A stretch of 64,000 nt of DNA from Bromus sterilis (taxonomy: Eukaryota; Streptophyta; Magnoliopsida; Poales; Poaceae). Within the stretch, counting starts at the first letter, position 1. Every line of letters begins with the position of its first letter. The stretch lies in assembly GCA_950022295.1 (NCBI GenBank), contig OX465600.1, positions 293,987,782 through 294,051,781 on the forward strand, written 5' to 3'. Shown here in pieces: positions 20,461 through 31,000 of the stretch. The translations under genes were made by a program, and so were the position numbers. Below the pieces are notes generated by a model. That model was not told the origin of the DNA and did no database searches. It saw only the letters and a list, made by a program, of their open reading frames with translations.

Positions 20461-21050
20461 AGCTGGAAAGTTTCTCGACCTGGGCCCCGCAGTTGACGAC
20501 TCGTTCTGCTTTGTTTGAGCCGAGCCACCTCCCGAGCTTGACGCTCGAGAGTATTTTCTAGCTCGACCAGGCGCTCCCGCTCAGCCAAATTATTTAATCT
20601 GGCTGCCTCCAGGCCTCTCCCTTCTGGAGTGCTTGTGTCAATGGGGGTGTTTAGCAGTCGCTCGGCCTCTTCTGCTTCTTCCCGCTCTTCCCGAGTAAGA
20701 GGGCGGGGTTTCCCACTTGTCTCTCCGAGCTCCAACCTTCGGAAAGCGGAAACATGTCGGGTCGGCTCCCGAGTGCCAGCCCTAGATGGACTGTTCGCTT
20801 CATCTCTAGCGTGAGTGTCCCGAGCTGGCGATGGCTGAGAGGGCGGAGTCTCAGCCATGCACACTTCTGCAACCGTGACTAGGGCGTCACTGCTGCCTTC
20901 TTGCTCGGCGCCTGACTCGGGGTTAGATGCTGCCATGCCTTCTTCTTCAACCAAGTCGAACAGAGGCAAGAGAGATGCTGTGGAGCCTTCTCTTGCGATC
21001 AGTTCGTCCAGGGCCTTGTGGGCTGACTCCACCGAGTCGATGACTGCCAC
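20445..21050 (-). CDS. Element I leader ORF upstream of gag (coiled-coil, acidic)
   Basis: This 201-codon open frame begins at 21050 (MAVIDSVESAHKALDE), about 325 bases after the primer binding site, and overlaps the start of the gag frame by 16 bases in another frame. The product is Glu/Ala/Arg-rich with a likely coiled coil (ERERLVELENTLERQAREVA). In relatives this is the N-terminal part of gag, so a frameshift, programmed or by mutation, may separate the two. The 21051-21375 leader has no gene. Confidence 0.55.
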   Translation of the reverse strand: MAVIDSVESAHKALDELIAREGSTASLLPLFDLVEEEGMAASNPESGAEQEGSSDALVTVAEVCMAETPPSQPSPARDTHARDEANSPSRAGTREPTRHVSAFRRLELGETSGKPRPLTREEREEAEEAERLLNTPIDTSTPEGRGLEAARLNNLAERERLVELENTLERQAREVARLKQSRTSRQLRGPGRETFQLWVPQ

Positions 21051-21375
21051 CTGCTGGACCTTGACCTATTTTCCGTGATGGTGAGCGTGCGGGCAGCCCG
21101 AACGCTTCTTCTTATGGCGGACAGATAACAGCGCGGGTGCTTGACGATGGGCCGACAGCTGGAGGCGCAGGGCCCCCGACTCGTCAGCTCGGAAGTGATG
21201 CTGCCTCTTGAGGTCAGCAATTGTGCCTGGAGCGGAGAATCCGCCAACCAGGCCGAATCATCAGCTATGAAAGCTAACGATCCGAAACGGAAAACTTCTC
21301 TGACAATGAGCTCAGAGCCGCGAATCGACGAAGAGGATGAGAAAAATGCCATCTCTACGATTGTTGATCAACTCA

Positions 21376-21393
21376 GCCCCATGGTGGGCGCCA
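21376..21393 (-). other. Primer binding site of element I
   Basis: On the minus strand TGGCGCCCACCATGGGGC lies two bases inside the 5' LTR end. The TGGCGCC start is typical of plant gypsy elements, including element J (TGGCGCCGACCGTGGGGA). Confidence 0.8.
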
Positions 21394-21395
21394 AC

Positions 21396-21434
21396 TATCG
21401 TGGATGTAAACCTGACAATAGATATAGGGGTATG
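21396..21434 (-). repeat. Element I 5' LTR, inner fragment
   Basis: TATCGTGGATGTAAACCTGA matches the 7844 LTR start (TGTCGTGGATG) with one change. The LTR is interrupted by element K after GTATG (21430-21434) and resumes at 33527. Confidence 0.9.
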
Positions 21435-22969
21435 TGAAAGTGCAATATATCGACCAGAGCGGGGGGGGTGAATGGGAGATTTTCAATTTACTACCAGATT
21501 TTGTTTTTCTTCAGGACTGAAGCAATCATGAAACTGAGGAAGTAACCAAAATCATGAAGAAATAAAACTTTGCAGAATGTAATCATTTGGGCAGCACATC
21601 ATAATGCAACTAAAATAAATCAATTCAGATAAGCAGAAGTGCTTCAGATGCATAGTATGAAGACAAATAGTAGAGGGAGAGCTGAAGCACAAGAAGTCAA
21701 CATAGATACTGAAGACATAATACTGAAGCTTAAGAGATTGAAGAGATGTCACCAGTAATTGAAGACAATGGTTTGATAGACCAGTTCAAGTTGCTGTGAC
21801 AACTCTACGTCTGGTTGGAGAGGCTGAGATTCAACTCAGAAGACATAGTCTTCACCTTGTTCTCCTTGAACTAAAGTCCTCAGACTCCGTCCAATAACTC
21901 AGGTGAGTCTTCAAGGTAGACTCCCGAAACCTTCACAGACACAGTCACTCCGGAAAGTCACAATTTCATCTTGACTTCCTCAGACTGAAGACAACTACAC
22001 CAGCTGGAAGATCACAGTCTTCAAGAGTAAAAAGCTTCGGATCACTCGAACCGACTTCCTCAGAAATGCTCAACTACTCAGGCTGGTGGTTATCCTCACA
22101 AAGGTTCTCCAGTTTCCTCAGAGGTGGGTTGCTCTCAAATGACAAGTGTCAGTTTTTCTCTCGGAGCAGCCAACCCACAAATGGGGCTGGGGGTGGCTAT
22201 TTATAGCCGCGGAGCAACCCGAGGTGAAAGGACATAAATGCCCAAGCATGCAATTACTCTCATGCCCTCGGAAATGACCGTTGCTAGACCAGTTCTAGCC
22301 TCTCACCACGTAACACGTGGCACGGTCAAAGTATTCTCTCTCCAGACTCCTCAACCGAAGTTAGTTACCTCAGTGTCCTGAAGAACAACGTCTCAGACAC
22401 ATGAGGACTGAACTTCTACTGCAGGAGATAACTCTCTCTTCAGGAGAACTGCACTCGCAGTCTCCAGACTCCTCAACCGAAGACAAATTCCTCAGTGTCC
22501 TGAAGAACAACGTCTCAGACACCCGAGGAACTGAACTTCTACTGCAGGAGATTTCCTCAGGGTTTTTCTTCAGGATTCCTAACTGAGCACTTCCTCAGAC
22601 CTTCGGAACTCGTTTTCTTCAACCCCTCCAACAGTGCGGTGTTTTCCTATGACTCAAGAAGTATAAAAAGTCTTAGCGAAGACTACGCTTCAACTTCGTC
22701 TTCAGCGCGAACTTCCTCAGGATCGTCTTCAGCTTCAGCTTCAACCGAACGCTTCAGGATCCTGTTTCCTCAGGATTTCGCGTGACTTCATTCTTCAGGA
22801 AACGCACCGTTTTCTCCAATGTTCCTCAACATTTTGGGGGGTCGACATTGGTGGTTAAACACCTCATCAGGGACTGTTCTCCTGTGTATACTCACAAACA
22901 CATCAGTCCCTTAACCGTTTTGTCATCAAACTCCAAAACCTCAAGGGGAGGGCACTTGATGCACTTACA
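21435..22969 (-). repeat. Element K 3' LTR (1535 bp)
   Basis: A complete LTR. On the minus strand the TATA box (CTATAAATAG) is at 22197-22206. A 122-bp unit is duplicated in tandem (starts near 22341 and 22463). Both strands are crowded with CTTCAG, CCTCAG and TGAGGA words. Confidence 0.92.
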
Positions 22970-23482
22970 ATCTCCCCCTTTTTGGTGATTTGATGACAAT
23001 CAGGTTAAGCTTCAACAGGGATAAAATTATGAGTTTGAAGAATAAAAAACTTTGAGGAATATTTTTAACATTAAGCTGGATATAATGAAGCTCCCCCTGA
23101 GGATATGCATATAAGTTGAAGAATGTTTAATATCAAAAGCATTTTGAGGTATATGAGGAGCTCCCCCTATATCCAGGCATTTCTGAAGCAGTGCATGTTA
23201 TGAAGTGTTTGAGGAAATTAAACAACGCACTGAGAGGTGTTTGCAGAGACAGTCACATGCATATATGATAAACTTGAGGAAATAGCATGTGGTAACTGAG
23301 GAATAGTATCAGGCAAACACCAAAATTACAGTTTACAACTCGTTACAAAAAAAATGAAGAACGAGAGTTGTAACTGAAGAACCCCATAACTAAAACCCGC
23401 TTGAAGACTAACAGATTTCTCCCCCTTTGTCATAAAATGAACAAAAAGGGAAGAACTGAAGCTAACGCCCTTTGAAGTTGCT
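22970..23482 (-). other. Element K 3' untranslated region with polypurine tract
   Basis: The minus-strand polypurine tract AAAAAGGGGGAGAT abuts the 3' LTR at 22970-22983. Further purine-rich GGGGGAGCT-type tracts lie near 23090, 23165 and 23420 (seen as AGCTCCCCCT on the plus strand); multiple such tracts are a known Sirevirus trait. No gene is seen. Confidence 0.7.
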
Positions 23483-26400
23483 TCAAGGCTGAGGTGAGTC
23501 ACGCCTGAGGCAATCCGTTGCAGTGTGAGGACATCCAGCAGTGTCTTCAGCTTCTTCAGCAGTCATCTCCTGGTTTGAAGAATACGAATCCATTGCCGGA
23601 GGAGGAGTTGTGCAGCGTCTGAATTGTCTTGGGGGTCTGATGGCAGGAACTGGAGGCTGTTGAAGCTCCAACTTGGCAAGGTCTTCAGGGGTGATTACTT
23701 CTCGCATCAGTGCATCAAGATGTTGATATGTATGATGAGCATACTGATGCACTTTCTTCACAGAAGAATGCGTGTGAGCCATATAGCTGAGAATCTCAGA
23801 AAACTGACGCTTTACCCAGTCATGATTTCTGTCAACTTTCTGATGAAGACTAATCAGAAGCTCTCGATCAGTCATCACTCGAGCCTGAGTGGTATCCTCA
23901 GTTGAGGCATGAGTTCTTGTTTCGTCAGTTGTGCGAGACTGAGGATGACGAATATTTCCATCGAGGGAATTGGTCGGGAGAACTTCTTCATAGAAGATGC
24001 CTTTGCCTTTGTCATTTGAAGCAATAGTATGCTGTAGCATTTTGACAGGTGGCATATAAGTCCTGTGATTCGGGTGATCAGGTTGGAAATAAATTCTAGT
24101 CACTGCCCGAATTAGCTTCATGATCCAAGGCGCGTATGGCTTCAGGATATGTGGATTCTGTGCAGCATCAACTAGAGTTCTGAAGAAGAAGTCAGGAACA
24201 TTGATTGGCCCAGACATGCAGAGGTTGTGAAGTATGTTCTTCATGACACCAATGACTTCTTCAGCAGAGGATTCATAGCCTTTGATGGGGCAGAAGGTCT
24301 TCGCCAGAATCCGATACATTGTGCTCGGCAGATACTGAAGCTCAGAGACTGGAAACTTTGTGCGAGCTGGGGCTTCAGGGGCCTGAGGCTTCATGAGCAT
24401 GTTCATCAGGTCATTTCGAAGTATTTGAGACCCATAGGAGCAGGCAGCAGGGGATGTGCACTGAGGCAACTCAAGAATGTCAATTGCTTCAGGAACAGTG
24501 ATGGTGTAGTGATGATGCTCAGTCATCCACTCGAGGACCCAGGTGTTGATATCCAAAGGATTTCCTGAAACATATAACGTGGCATAAAACTGAAGCACAA
24601 GCTCTTCATTCCAGTGTATGCATTCAGAGAAGAACTGAAGCAGCTTGGCATGATGCAGATCCTGAAGCACATTGTTGAAGCAGGGAAGGGCTTCCATGTC
24701 CATCAGAGGAATGTGCTTGTGAGGAAATAGTTTGTTTTGCTTGTAGAGCACTGAAGCATAGTAGTTCTTCTGAGTGGCAGTCCAGAACCTCAGTAGCTTT
24801 CGAGGTGGAGCAGAATGATATGGATTTTGAATCCCCTCTTGAAAGAAACTCATGGCGTTGAAGAAATCAGTAGCATCAAAGCTTGGAGTATCATCAGCTT
24901 CAAGGTCACGGAAGAATGGTTGCTTCTGCTTCGGACACAAGGACCGAGCTTGAACTGAACCTTGAGGTGGTGAAGGCGCTTGAGGCACTTCAATCTGAAG
25001 AGAGGCTTGAGGTTGAGGCGGAGCTGCTGCAGATGCTTCAGGCACAGATGTGGTGATGTCCTTGGGAAGACGAGGTGATGTAGCCTGTTTGTCTTCAGAT
25101 CCATCCTTTGAGGCTTCAGCATCAGCATTTGGACTGTTTTCTGCTTCAGGAGGGGCATTTGTGCTTTGCTCGGCTTCAGCTTCAGTTTCAGCGGCTGGTG
25201 GGTCAGGCTGAGGATCAGCAGTGGTAGGTTCAGCAGCATCAGTATCAGTTGTAGTGGTTGCTGCAGCATCATTATCAGCAGCACAATTTGTGGGAGCACT
25301 TGTGGCTTCAGGGTCATCAGCTTCAGACGCTGAGGACGAGGCACCAACAGAGGCTTCAGACTGCAGAGAAGTGTCAGGAAGCACCTCGGTCACGGTGTTG
25401 GAGTGAGGTTCAGGTGAGAAGACAGTATGAGTGGGTGAGTTTGTCAGCCCAAAGTCCTCGTCATAAATGCGAGGAGTTCCATCATCCATAATATCAACGT
25501 CCATGTCTTCAACCTCAGTGATAACTGGTGGCGGTGGGGACGGAGGAGTTGGAACAATTGGTGTTGCAGCAGTGGTTGGAGTGAAGACGATTAAACTGCG
25601 CTGAGGATTCTGAGGTGGAGTTGAGGCAGCAGTAACATGAGCGGAGGTATCGGCTGCCTGATTTGTCGGAGGAGCTGATGAAAGTGGTGTAGCATCAATG
25701 GGGTCTTCAACAGTAGGCTTCTTCGCAGCAGGTGGAGTTGAGGGTTGGGCTTCAGGCGTGCGCTTGAGGCTTTTGGCAGAAGCATCGGTGGGTACTGAGG
25801 AAGCAGGTTGTCGAAGCTTTATTAACTTTGCCATCTGTTGTGAGATCCGTTCCTTGGATTTGCCAATATATGTCCTGTTGGCAGCGAACTCAATGTTGAG
25901 ACGTTGAACTTCACATTGATGCTCAACGAACTCCTGAGGAGTAACTTCGGTGATAGGTTTCTTTTTGAAGTCACTGAGGACTTTCTTCAGCTTGGCCTTC
26001 AGCTGTTTCTGAAGATCTCGTTGATGAATCTCATTGATGAGGAATTGTTGAACATAGAATTTGATGTCTTTCGGGATGTCCAAATCATCAAGCGGAGTAT
26101 CAGGCTTAACAGACCAAATATCAATATACTCCAAGATCTTCTTGGGATCAAGGAGAAGCGGGATTTCTGAGCCCGTTGCTTCAGCTTTGCGTCTGGCTGC
26201 CGCACGCACATATTCAATTTTATCAGCTTCAGTGGCGACAAAGCCGGCCAAATCCTCAAATTCATCTTCATCATCAGAGGATTGAGGACTATGAAGAATG
26301 GCGCCACGCATAGCCGTTTTCTTTGGTGAGGGGCGAGGGCCGCGTTGAAGAACAGTTTTGGTCTTCAACTGAGGCTGAGGCATTGTGGTTGAGGCCTCTG

Positions 26401-27046
26401 GAGCATGACCTAAGTCAGCAGTGCGTGTCCTTGAGAAGGGGGCAGCCCCATCCGTGCGTTGACATGAGGAGACAACAACTTGAGGCTTAGCTGATGTCTT
26501 CTGAGAAGGTTTCATGCCAGGAGCCTTTTTGCGGTGCTGAGGCGGTGGTTGTTGTCTGGGTTGAGACTGATCTTGAGGCGGAATTTGTATGGAAGCAGTC
26601 AAGTCACGGACCAGATTCTTGACACGGTTGCGAGTGCGCTTGAGGTATTGTTCATGTGCAGCAGGAAAGTCTTCAGGAGTATGCAGTGTTGTGGGATCAG
26701 GAATGACTCCAGGAGCTGGGGGAGGTCGAGCCTTGATACCCAAGGTCTTGAGTGGTGGATTAACTGCAAACATTTCCTCATGCTGAGGATTAAGCCATTG
26801 ATAGGCCACCCAGCGCTTGGCCCATTCCCTCGTGATCTTCTGTACCCGTTTCTTTCGTTCATCAGAAGTTTCTCTTTCGGGAGTCTTCAGCTTCTCATAG
26901 AGTTCAGGAGGCAGGTCTTTAGCGGTATCAGTGTGCTTGCGCCGAGGAGGCATTTTCGTCAGCTGAGGAGATTGAGGAATTGTACGTTCGAGCTGAGCTG
27001 CAAATGAAGTGAGACTATGAGAACCATACGATTCCTCAGCAGACAT
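23483..27046 (-). CDS. Element K third ORF (1187 codons, env-position protein)
   Basis: An unbroken frame from ATG at 27046 (MSAEESYGSHSL). The N-terminus is basic. A likely coiled coil follows around residues 330-420 (LQKQLKAKLKKVLSDFKKK), then a long Pro/Ala/Glu/Thr-rich low-complexity region (about 440-720). A folded part follows (about 730-1060; FNAMSFFQEGIQNPYHS, FFSECIHWNEELVLQFYATL) that resembles the 'putative plant transposon protein' domain. I see no signal peptide or clear membrane segment, so an envelope role is not supported; 'env-like' refers only to its position after pol. A TATA box at 27401-27411 and a spliceable leader suggest it has its own transcript. The frame being fully open agrees with the young age of the element. 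Confidence 0.8.
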   Translation of the reverse strand: MSAEESYGSHSLTSFAAQLERTIPQSPQLTKMPPRRKHTDTAKDLPPELYEKLKTPERETSDERKKRVQKITREWAKRWVAYQWLNPQHEEMFAVNPPLKTLGIKARPPPAPGVIPDPTTLHTPEDFPAAHEQYLKRTRNRVKNLVRDLTASIQIPPQDQSQPRQQPPPQHRKKAPGMKPSQKTSAKPQVVVSSCQRTDGAAPFSRTRTADLGHAPEASTTMPQPQLKTKTVLQRGPRPSPKKTAMRGAILHSPQSSDDEDEFEDLAGFVATEADKIEYVRAAARRKAEATGSEIPLLLDPKKILEYIDIWSVKPDTPLDDLDIPKDIKFYVQQFLINEIHQRDLQKQLKAKLKKVLSDFKKKPITEVTPQEFVEHQCEVQRLNIEFAANRTYIGKSKERISQQMAKLIKLRQPASSVPTDASAKSLKRTPEAQPSTPPAAKKPTVEDPIDATPLSSAPPTNQAADTSAHVTAASTPPQNPQRSLIVFTPTTAATPIVPTPPSPPPPVITEVEDMDVDIMDDGTPRIYDEDFGLTNSPTHTVFSPEPHSNTVTEVLPDTSLQSEASVGASSSASEADDPEATSAPTNCAADNDAAATTTTDTDAAEPTTADPQPDPPAAETEAEAEQSTNAPPEAENSPNADAEASKDGSEDKQATSPRLPKDITTSVPEASAAAPPQPQASLQIEVPQAPSPPQGSVQARSLCPKQKQPFFRDLEADDTPSFDATDFFNAMSFFQEGIQNPYHSAPPRKLLRFWTATQKNYYASVLYKQNKLFPHKHIPLMDMEALPCFNNVLQDLHHAKLLQFFSECIHWNEELVLQFYATLYVSGNPLDINTWVLEWMTEHHHYTITVPEAIDILELPQCTSPAACSYGSQILRNDLMNMLMKPQAPEAPARTKFPVSELQYLPSTMYRILAKTFCPIKGYESSAEEVIGVMKNILHNLCMSGPINVPDFFFRTLVDAAQNPHILKPYAPWIMKLIRAVTRIYFQPDHPNHRTYMPPVKMLQHTIASNDKGKGIFYEEVLPTNSLDGNIRHPQSRTTDETRTHASTEDTTQARVMTDRELLISLHQKVDRNHDWVKRQFSEILSYMAHTHSSVKKVHQYAHHTYQHLDALMREVITPEDLAKLELQQPPVPAIRPPRQFRRCTTPPPAMDSYSSNQEMTAEEAEDTAGCPHTATDCLRRDSPQP

Positions 27047-27400
27047 GTACCTGTGACAGAATTAAGTTGCGAGGGAAGTGTGGTACGGTTATATGCGTTC
27101 ATGAGGAATAGGCTGAGGAAAACAAAGGAATGAGGCATAGGTATAGGTTGCAGAAAGCTAGCAGTACAGTGGAGGATTAACTGGGTTGAGGACACAACAG
27201 TACTGAAGACTAAGATGCTGAGGAATAAACCACTGAGGAATAAGCATACCAGACTTGAGGCGAATGCTGAGGAACAATGAGTCTTCGTCCCCGGCAACGG
27301 CGAACTCCGGCGACGGTAGCGCTCGAGCTTGAGGAGCTCAAGGGCGGCGGAGCAAGAGTGAGGGAGGCGTTGGGGGGTAAATGATCGGAGGGGGTAGAGG
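27047..27400 (-). promoter_or_regulatory. Leader of the element K third ORF, with possible intron
   Basis: Downstream of the TATA box on the minus strand comes a C/T-rich, GC-rich leader (GCCTCCCTCACTCTTGCTCC), then CTG|GTATGC at 27249 and TGTCACAG|GTAC at 27051. This is a possible 199-base 5' intron ending four bases before the ATG at 27046. Confidence 0.5.
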
Positions 27401-27411
27401 GCTATTTATAG
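27401..27411 (-). promoter_or_regulatory. Internal TATA box before the third ORF of element K
   Basis: The minus strand reads CTATAAATAGC. It lies about 660 bases after pol and 355 bases before the third ORF. The LTR TATA boxes at 22197-22206 and 32749-32758 have the same core. Confidence 0.6.
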
Positions 27412-28071
27412 AGGGGTAAAACTGAGGGGTTGCGAAAATTGTGGACCAGATTGCCCCTGATTGTTGGGATCCTCAGTGGATATCTTGATGGTGGATAATC
27501 ACGACGTGCGGTAAAATCGCAACAAATTGAAGACAGTTGTAACAGTAAATCCGTGATTTGAGGAACTTGAGGACAAAGGCTGAGGATGAAAACAACTGGT
27601 CTCGTGCTGTTGATGATTATTAATGGTCTCAGCCTGAGGAATACAAGATTTCCGGATGAACGCATATGAGATAGATAGATTAGATAAGTGAGCACAGAGG
27701 GACGGGTCCGATCACGTTCACCTAGTTGAAGAAGCAAGAACTGAAGATCAATAGCTATAGGTGAACGCTGTTGAGGACAACACGATAATCATCAGTAATG
27801 AAGACTTTGAATCCTGAGGAAGATCAATAACATCAAATCCTGAGGAAGTTGAGGAATACCAATCCTGAGGTGTTTTGGGCGGTGGCGCTACCCACCTTAT
27901 AGGGAATGTGACACTTGATACTATACAATTGTCGTATAGATCTTGAGTCAATTCCACGTTAATTTCTTCACACTTAGCAAGGTAGTTCCTCATGAGTTGA
28001 GGAGTACGACGCATCGTGTGTTGTGCATCAGGATTCTTCAATATTGTTTAAGCGTTAGGATGTGTGTCCAT
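27412..28071 (-). other. Non-coding stretch between pol and the third ORF of element K
   Basis: AT-rich with many TGAGGA/CTGAAG words and no long frame. It would hold the upstream promoter sequence for the third ORF if that is separately transcribed. Confidence 0.5.
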
Positions 28072-31000
28072 TCACTGAACGTTTGAGGAATCTAAGATAT
28101 TTAGCTCACACCTCAGAGTGCTAAATCGCTTCTCATCCAAAGGCTTAGTGAATATATCAGCAAGTTGATCTTCAGTCTTCACGTGGCTGATGACGATATC
28201 TTCCTTCAAGACATGATCTCGAAGAAAGTGATACCGTATCTCAATATGCTTCGTCCTCGAGTGCTGTATTGGATTCTGAGAGATTTTGATGGCGCTCTCA
28301 TTGTCACATAGTAGTGGTACTTTCTTCAGGTTGATGCCGTACTCCTTCAGGGTTTGCTTCATCCAAAGAAGCTGTGAGCAGCTTGCACCAGCAGCAATGT
28401 ATTCAGCTTCAGCGGTGGAGAGGGAGACGCAGTTCTGCTTCTTCGATGACCAGCACACAAGAGAACGTCCGAGGAAGTGACATGTTCCTGAGGTAGACTT
28501 CCGATCCACACGATCTCCAGCATAATCTGAGTCTGAGTACCCGACGAGATCCAGCTGTGTGCCTTTTGGATACCATAAGCCTAGCGACGGGGTGTGAGCC
28601 AAATATCGAAGAATTCGTTTCACCGCTTGGTGATGCGACTCCTTTGGTGCCGCTTGGAATCGGGCACACATGCAAACGCTCAACATTATATCAGGCCTGG
28701 ATGCACATAGGTATAGCAGAGAACCTATCATGGAGCGGTATACCTTTTGATCGTAGTCCTTGCCATTTTCATCGGGGCCAAGTTGTCCGTTTGTAGGCAT
28801 CGGTGTCTTGATGCCCTTGCAGTCTTGCATCCCGAATTTCCTCAGGCACTCCTTGAGGTACTTCTCCTGAGAGATGAAGATGCCGTTGCGTTGTTGACGA
28901 ATTTGGAGTCCTAAGAAGAACTTCAGCTCGCCCATCATCGACATCTGATACTGTTCACTCATCAAGAATGCAAACTCTTCACTGTATTTCTTGTTAGTGC
29001 ATCCAAATATTATGTCATCAACATAAATTTGACATATGAATAATGCATCATCATATCGTTTTGTGAAAAGAGTTGGATCGAGGGAACCAGATTTGAAGCC
29101 CTTGCTGATGAGGAAGTCCCTTAGTGTGTCATACCAAGCCCGAGGGGCTTGCTTCAGTCCATAGAGAGCTTTCTTCAATCGGTACACCATATCAGGCTTC
29201 TTGGCGTCTTCAAAACCTGGAGGTTGAGCAACATATACTTCTTCCTCGATATTACCATTGAGGAAGGCACTTTTCACGTCCATTTGATATAACTTGATAT
29301 TATGATGATTAGCGAATGCAAGCATAATGCGAATGGACTCAAGTCTAGCTACAGGAGCGAAGGTTTCACCGAAGTCGATCCCCTCGACTTGAGTATATCC
29401 TTGAGCTACGAGACGAGCTTTATTTCTGATGACTTGTCCATCTTCATCTAGTTTGTTGCGGTAGATCCACTTCATGCCGATGATATTGTGAACTCGAGGA
29501 TCAGGACGTTTGACTAGTTCCCAAACATCATTCAGTTTAAACTGAAGAAGTTCGTCTTGCATTGCCTGAATCCATTCCGCTTCACGAAATGCTTCGGTGA
29601 CTTTGGTGGGCTCTGAAATTGATACAAACGAGAAATGCCCACAAAAGTTAGCTATACGATTAGCTCTTGCACGAGTAAGAGGACCTGGTAGGTTGATGTC
29701 AGCGAGGATTTTGTCCACTTGAACTTCATTTGCCACACGAGGAAGTCGAGGAGGATGATCTTGAGGCGCATCTTCGTCACTGCTGTCAGATTCGTTTGCA
29801 TCAGCTTCAGGTGCTTCAGGAGCTTCAGGCGTATCAGGTGCTTCAGGATCAGGATTGTCATCAGGATTATTTGCTTCAGGATTTGGGTGTTCTTCAGGAG
29901 CAGGAGGTATGTGGATTTCTTCAGGATGAACCACAGGAATGATGTCACCAGCACCCATCTTCTTGATCTGTTCTTCAGGTGGTGCTTCACCTAAATCATG
30001 TGGCAGGTGCTCTCTTTGGGAGCCATCAGACTCATCAAAACGCATGTCTACAGTTTCAACAATTTTATAATGGCTAATGTTGAAGACTCTGTAGGTGTGC
30101 GAGTTGATACCATAACCGAGCATGAAACCCTCACATGCTTTGGGTGCAAATTTGGACTCGTGATGAGGATCACGTATCCAGCAAGGTGCACCGAATACTT
30201 TGAAGTAACTTACATTGGGTTTCTTACCGACTATTAACTCGTATGAAGTTTTATTGAAGAACTTATGAAGATACACACGATTGACGATGTGGCATGCAGT
30301 GTTGATTGCTTCAGCCCACCACTTGAGTGGAGTATTATACTCAGCCAGCATCGTGCGAGCCATTTCGATGAGGGTTCGATTCTTCCTCTCAACAACACCA
30401 TTTTGCTGAGGAGTGTATGGCGCTGAGAATTCATGAGTAATTCCCAAGTCATCGAGGAATTCTTCCACACCGAAGTTTTTGAACTCAGTGCCGTTGTCGC
30501 TTCGAATGTGCTTGATCTTCAGGTTGTAGTTGTTCATGACACGCTGAGTGAAGCGCTTGAGGATTGCTGGAGTTCCTGACTTATAGAGAAGAAAATGCAC
30601 CCAAGTGTATCGTGAGAAGTCATCAACAATAACAAGACCATACATGTTACCTCCAAAGCTCGAATACTTTGGAGGACCAAATAGATCCATGTGAAGCAAT
30701 TCCAGTGGTCTCGTAGTGGTCATGATGGTCTTCGCTGGTAAGTTGGCCTTGGTCATCTTTCCAGCTTCGCAGGCACCACAGAGCCGGTCCTTTGAGAATC
30801 TGATTTCCTCAATCCCGAGGACATATTTCTTCAGTACCAGCTTCTGAAGATTTCTCATTCCAGCGTGTCCGAGTCTTCGATGCCATAGCCAGCACTCTGA
30901 GGCTCGTGCCATGAGACAAGTAGCAACCTGAGGACCTTCAGAGAAATCTACAATATACAGGTCACCTTTCCTAATCCCACTGAAGACAGTGGATTTATCG

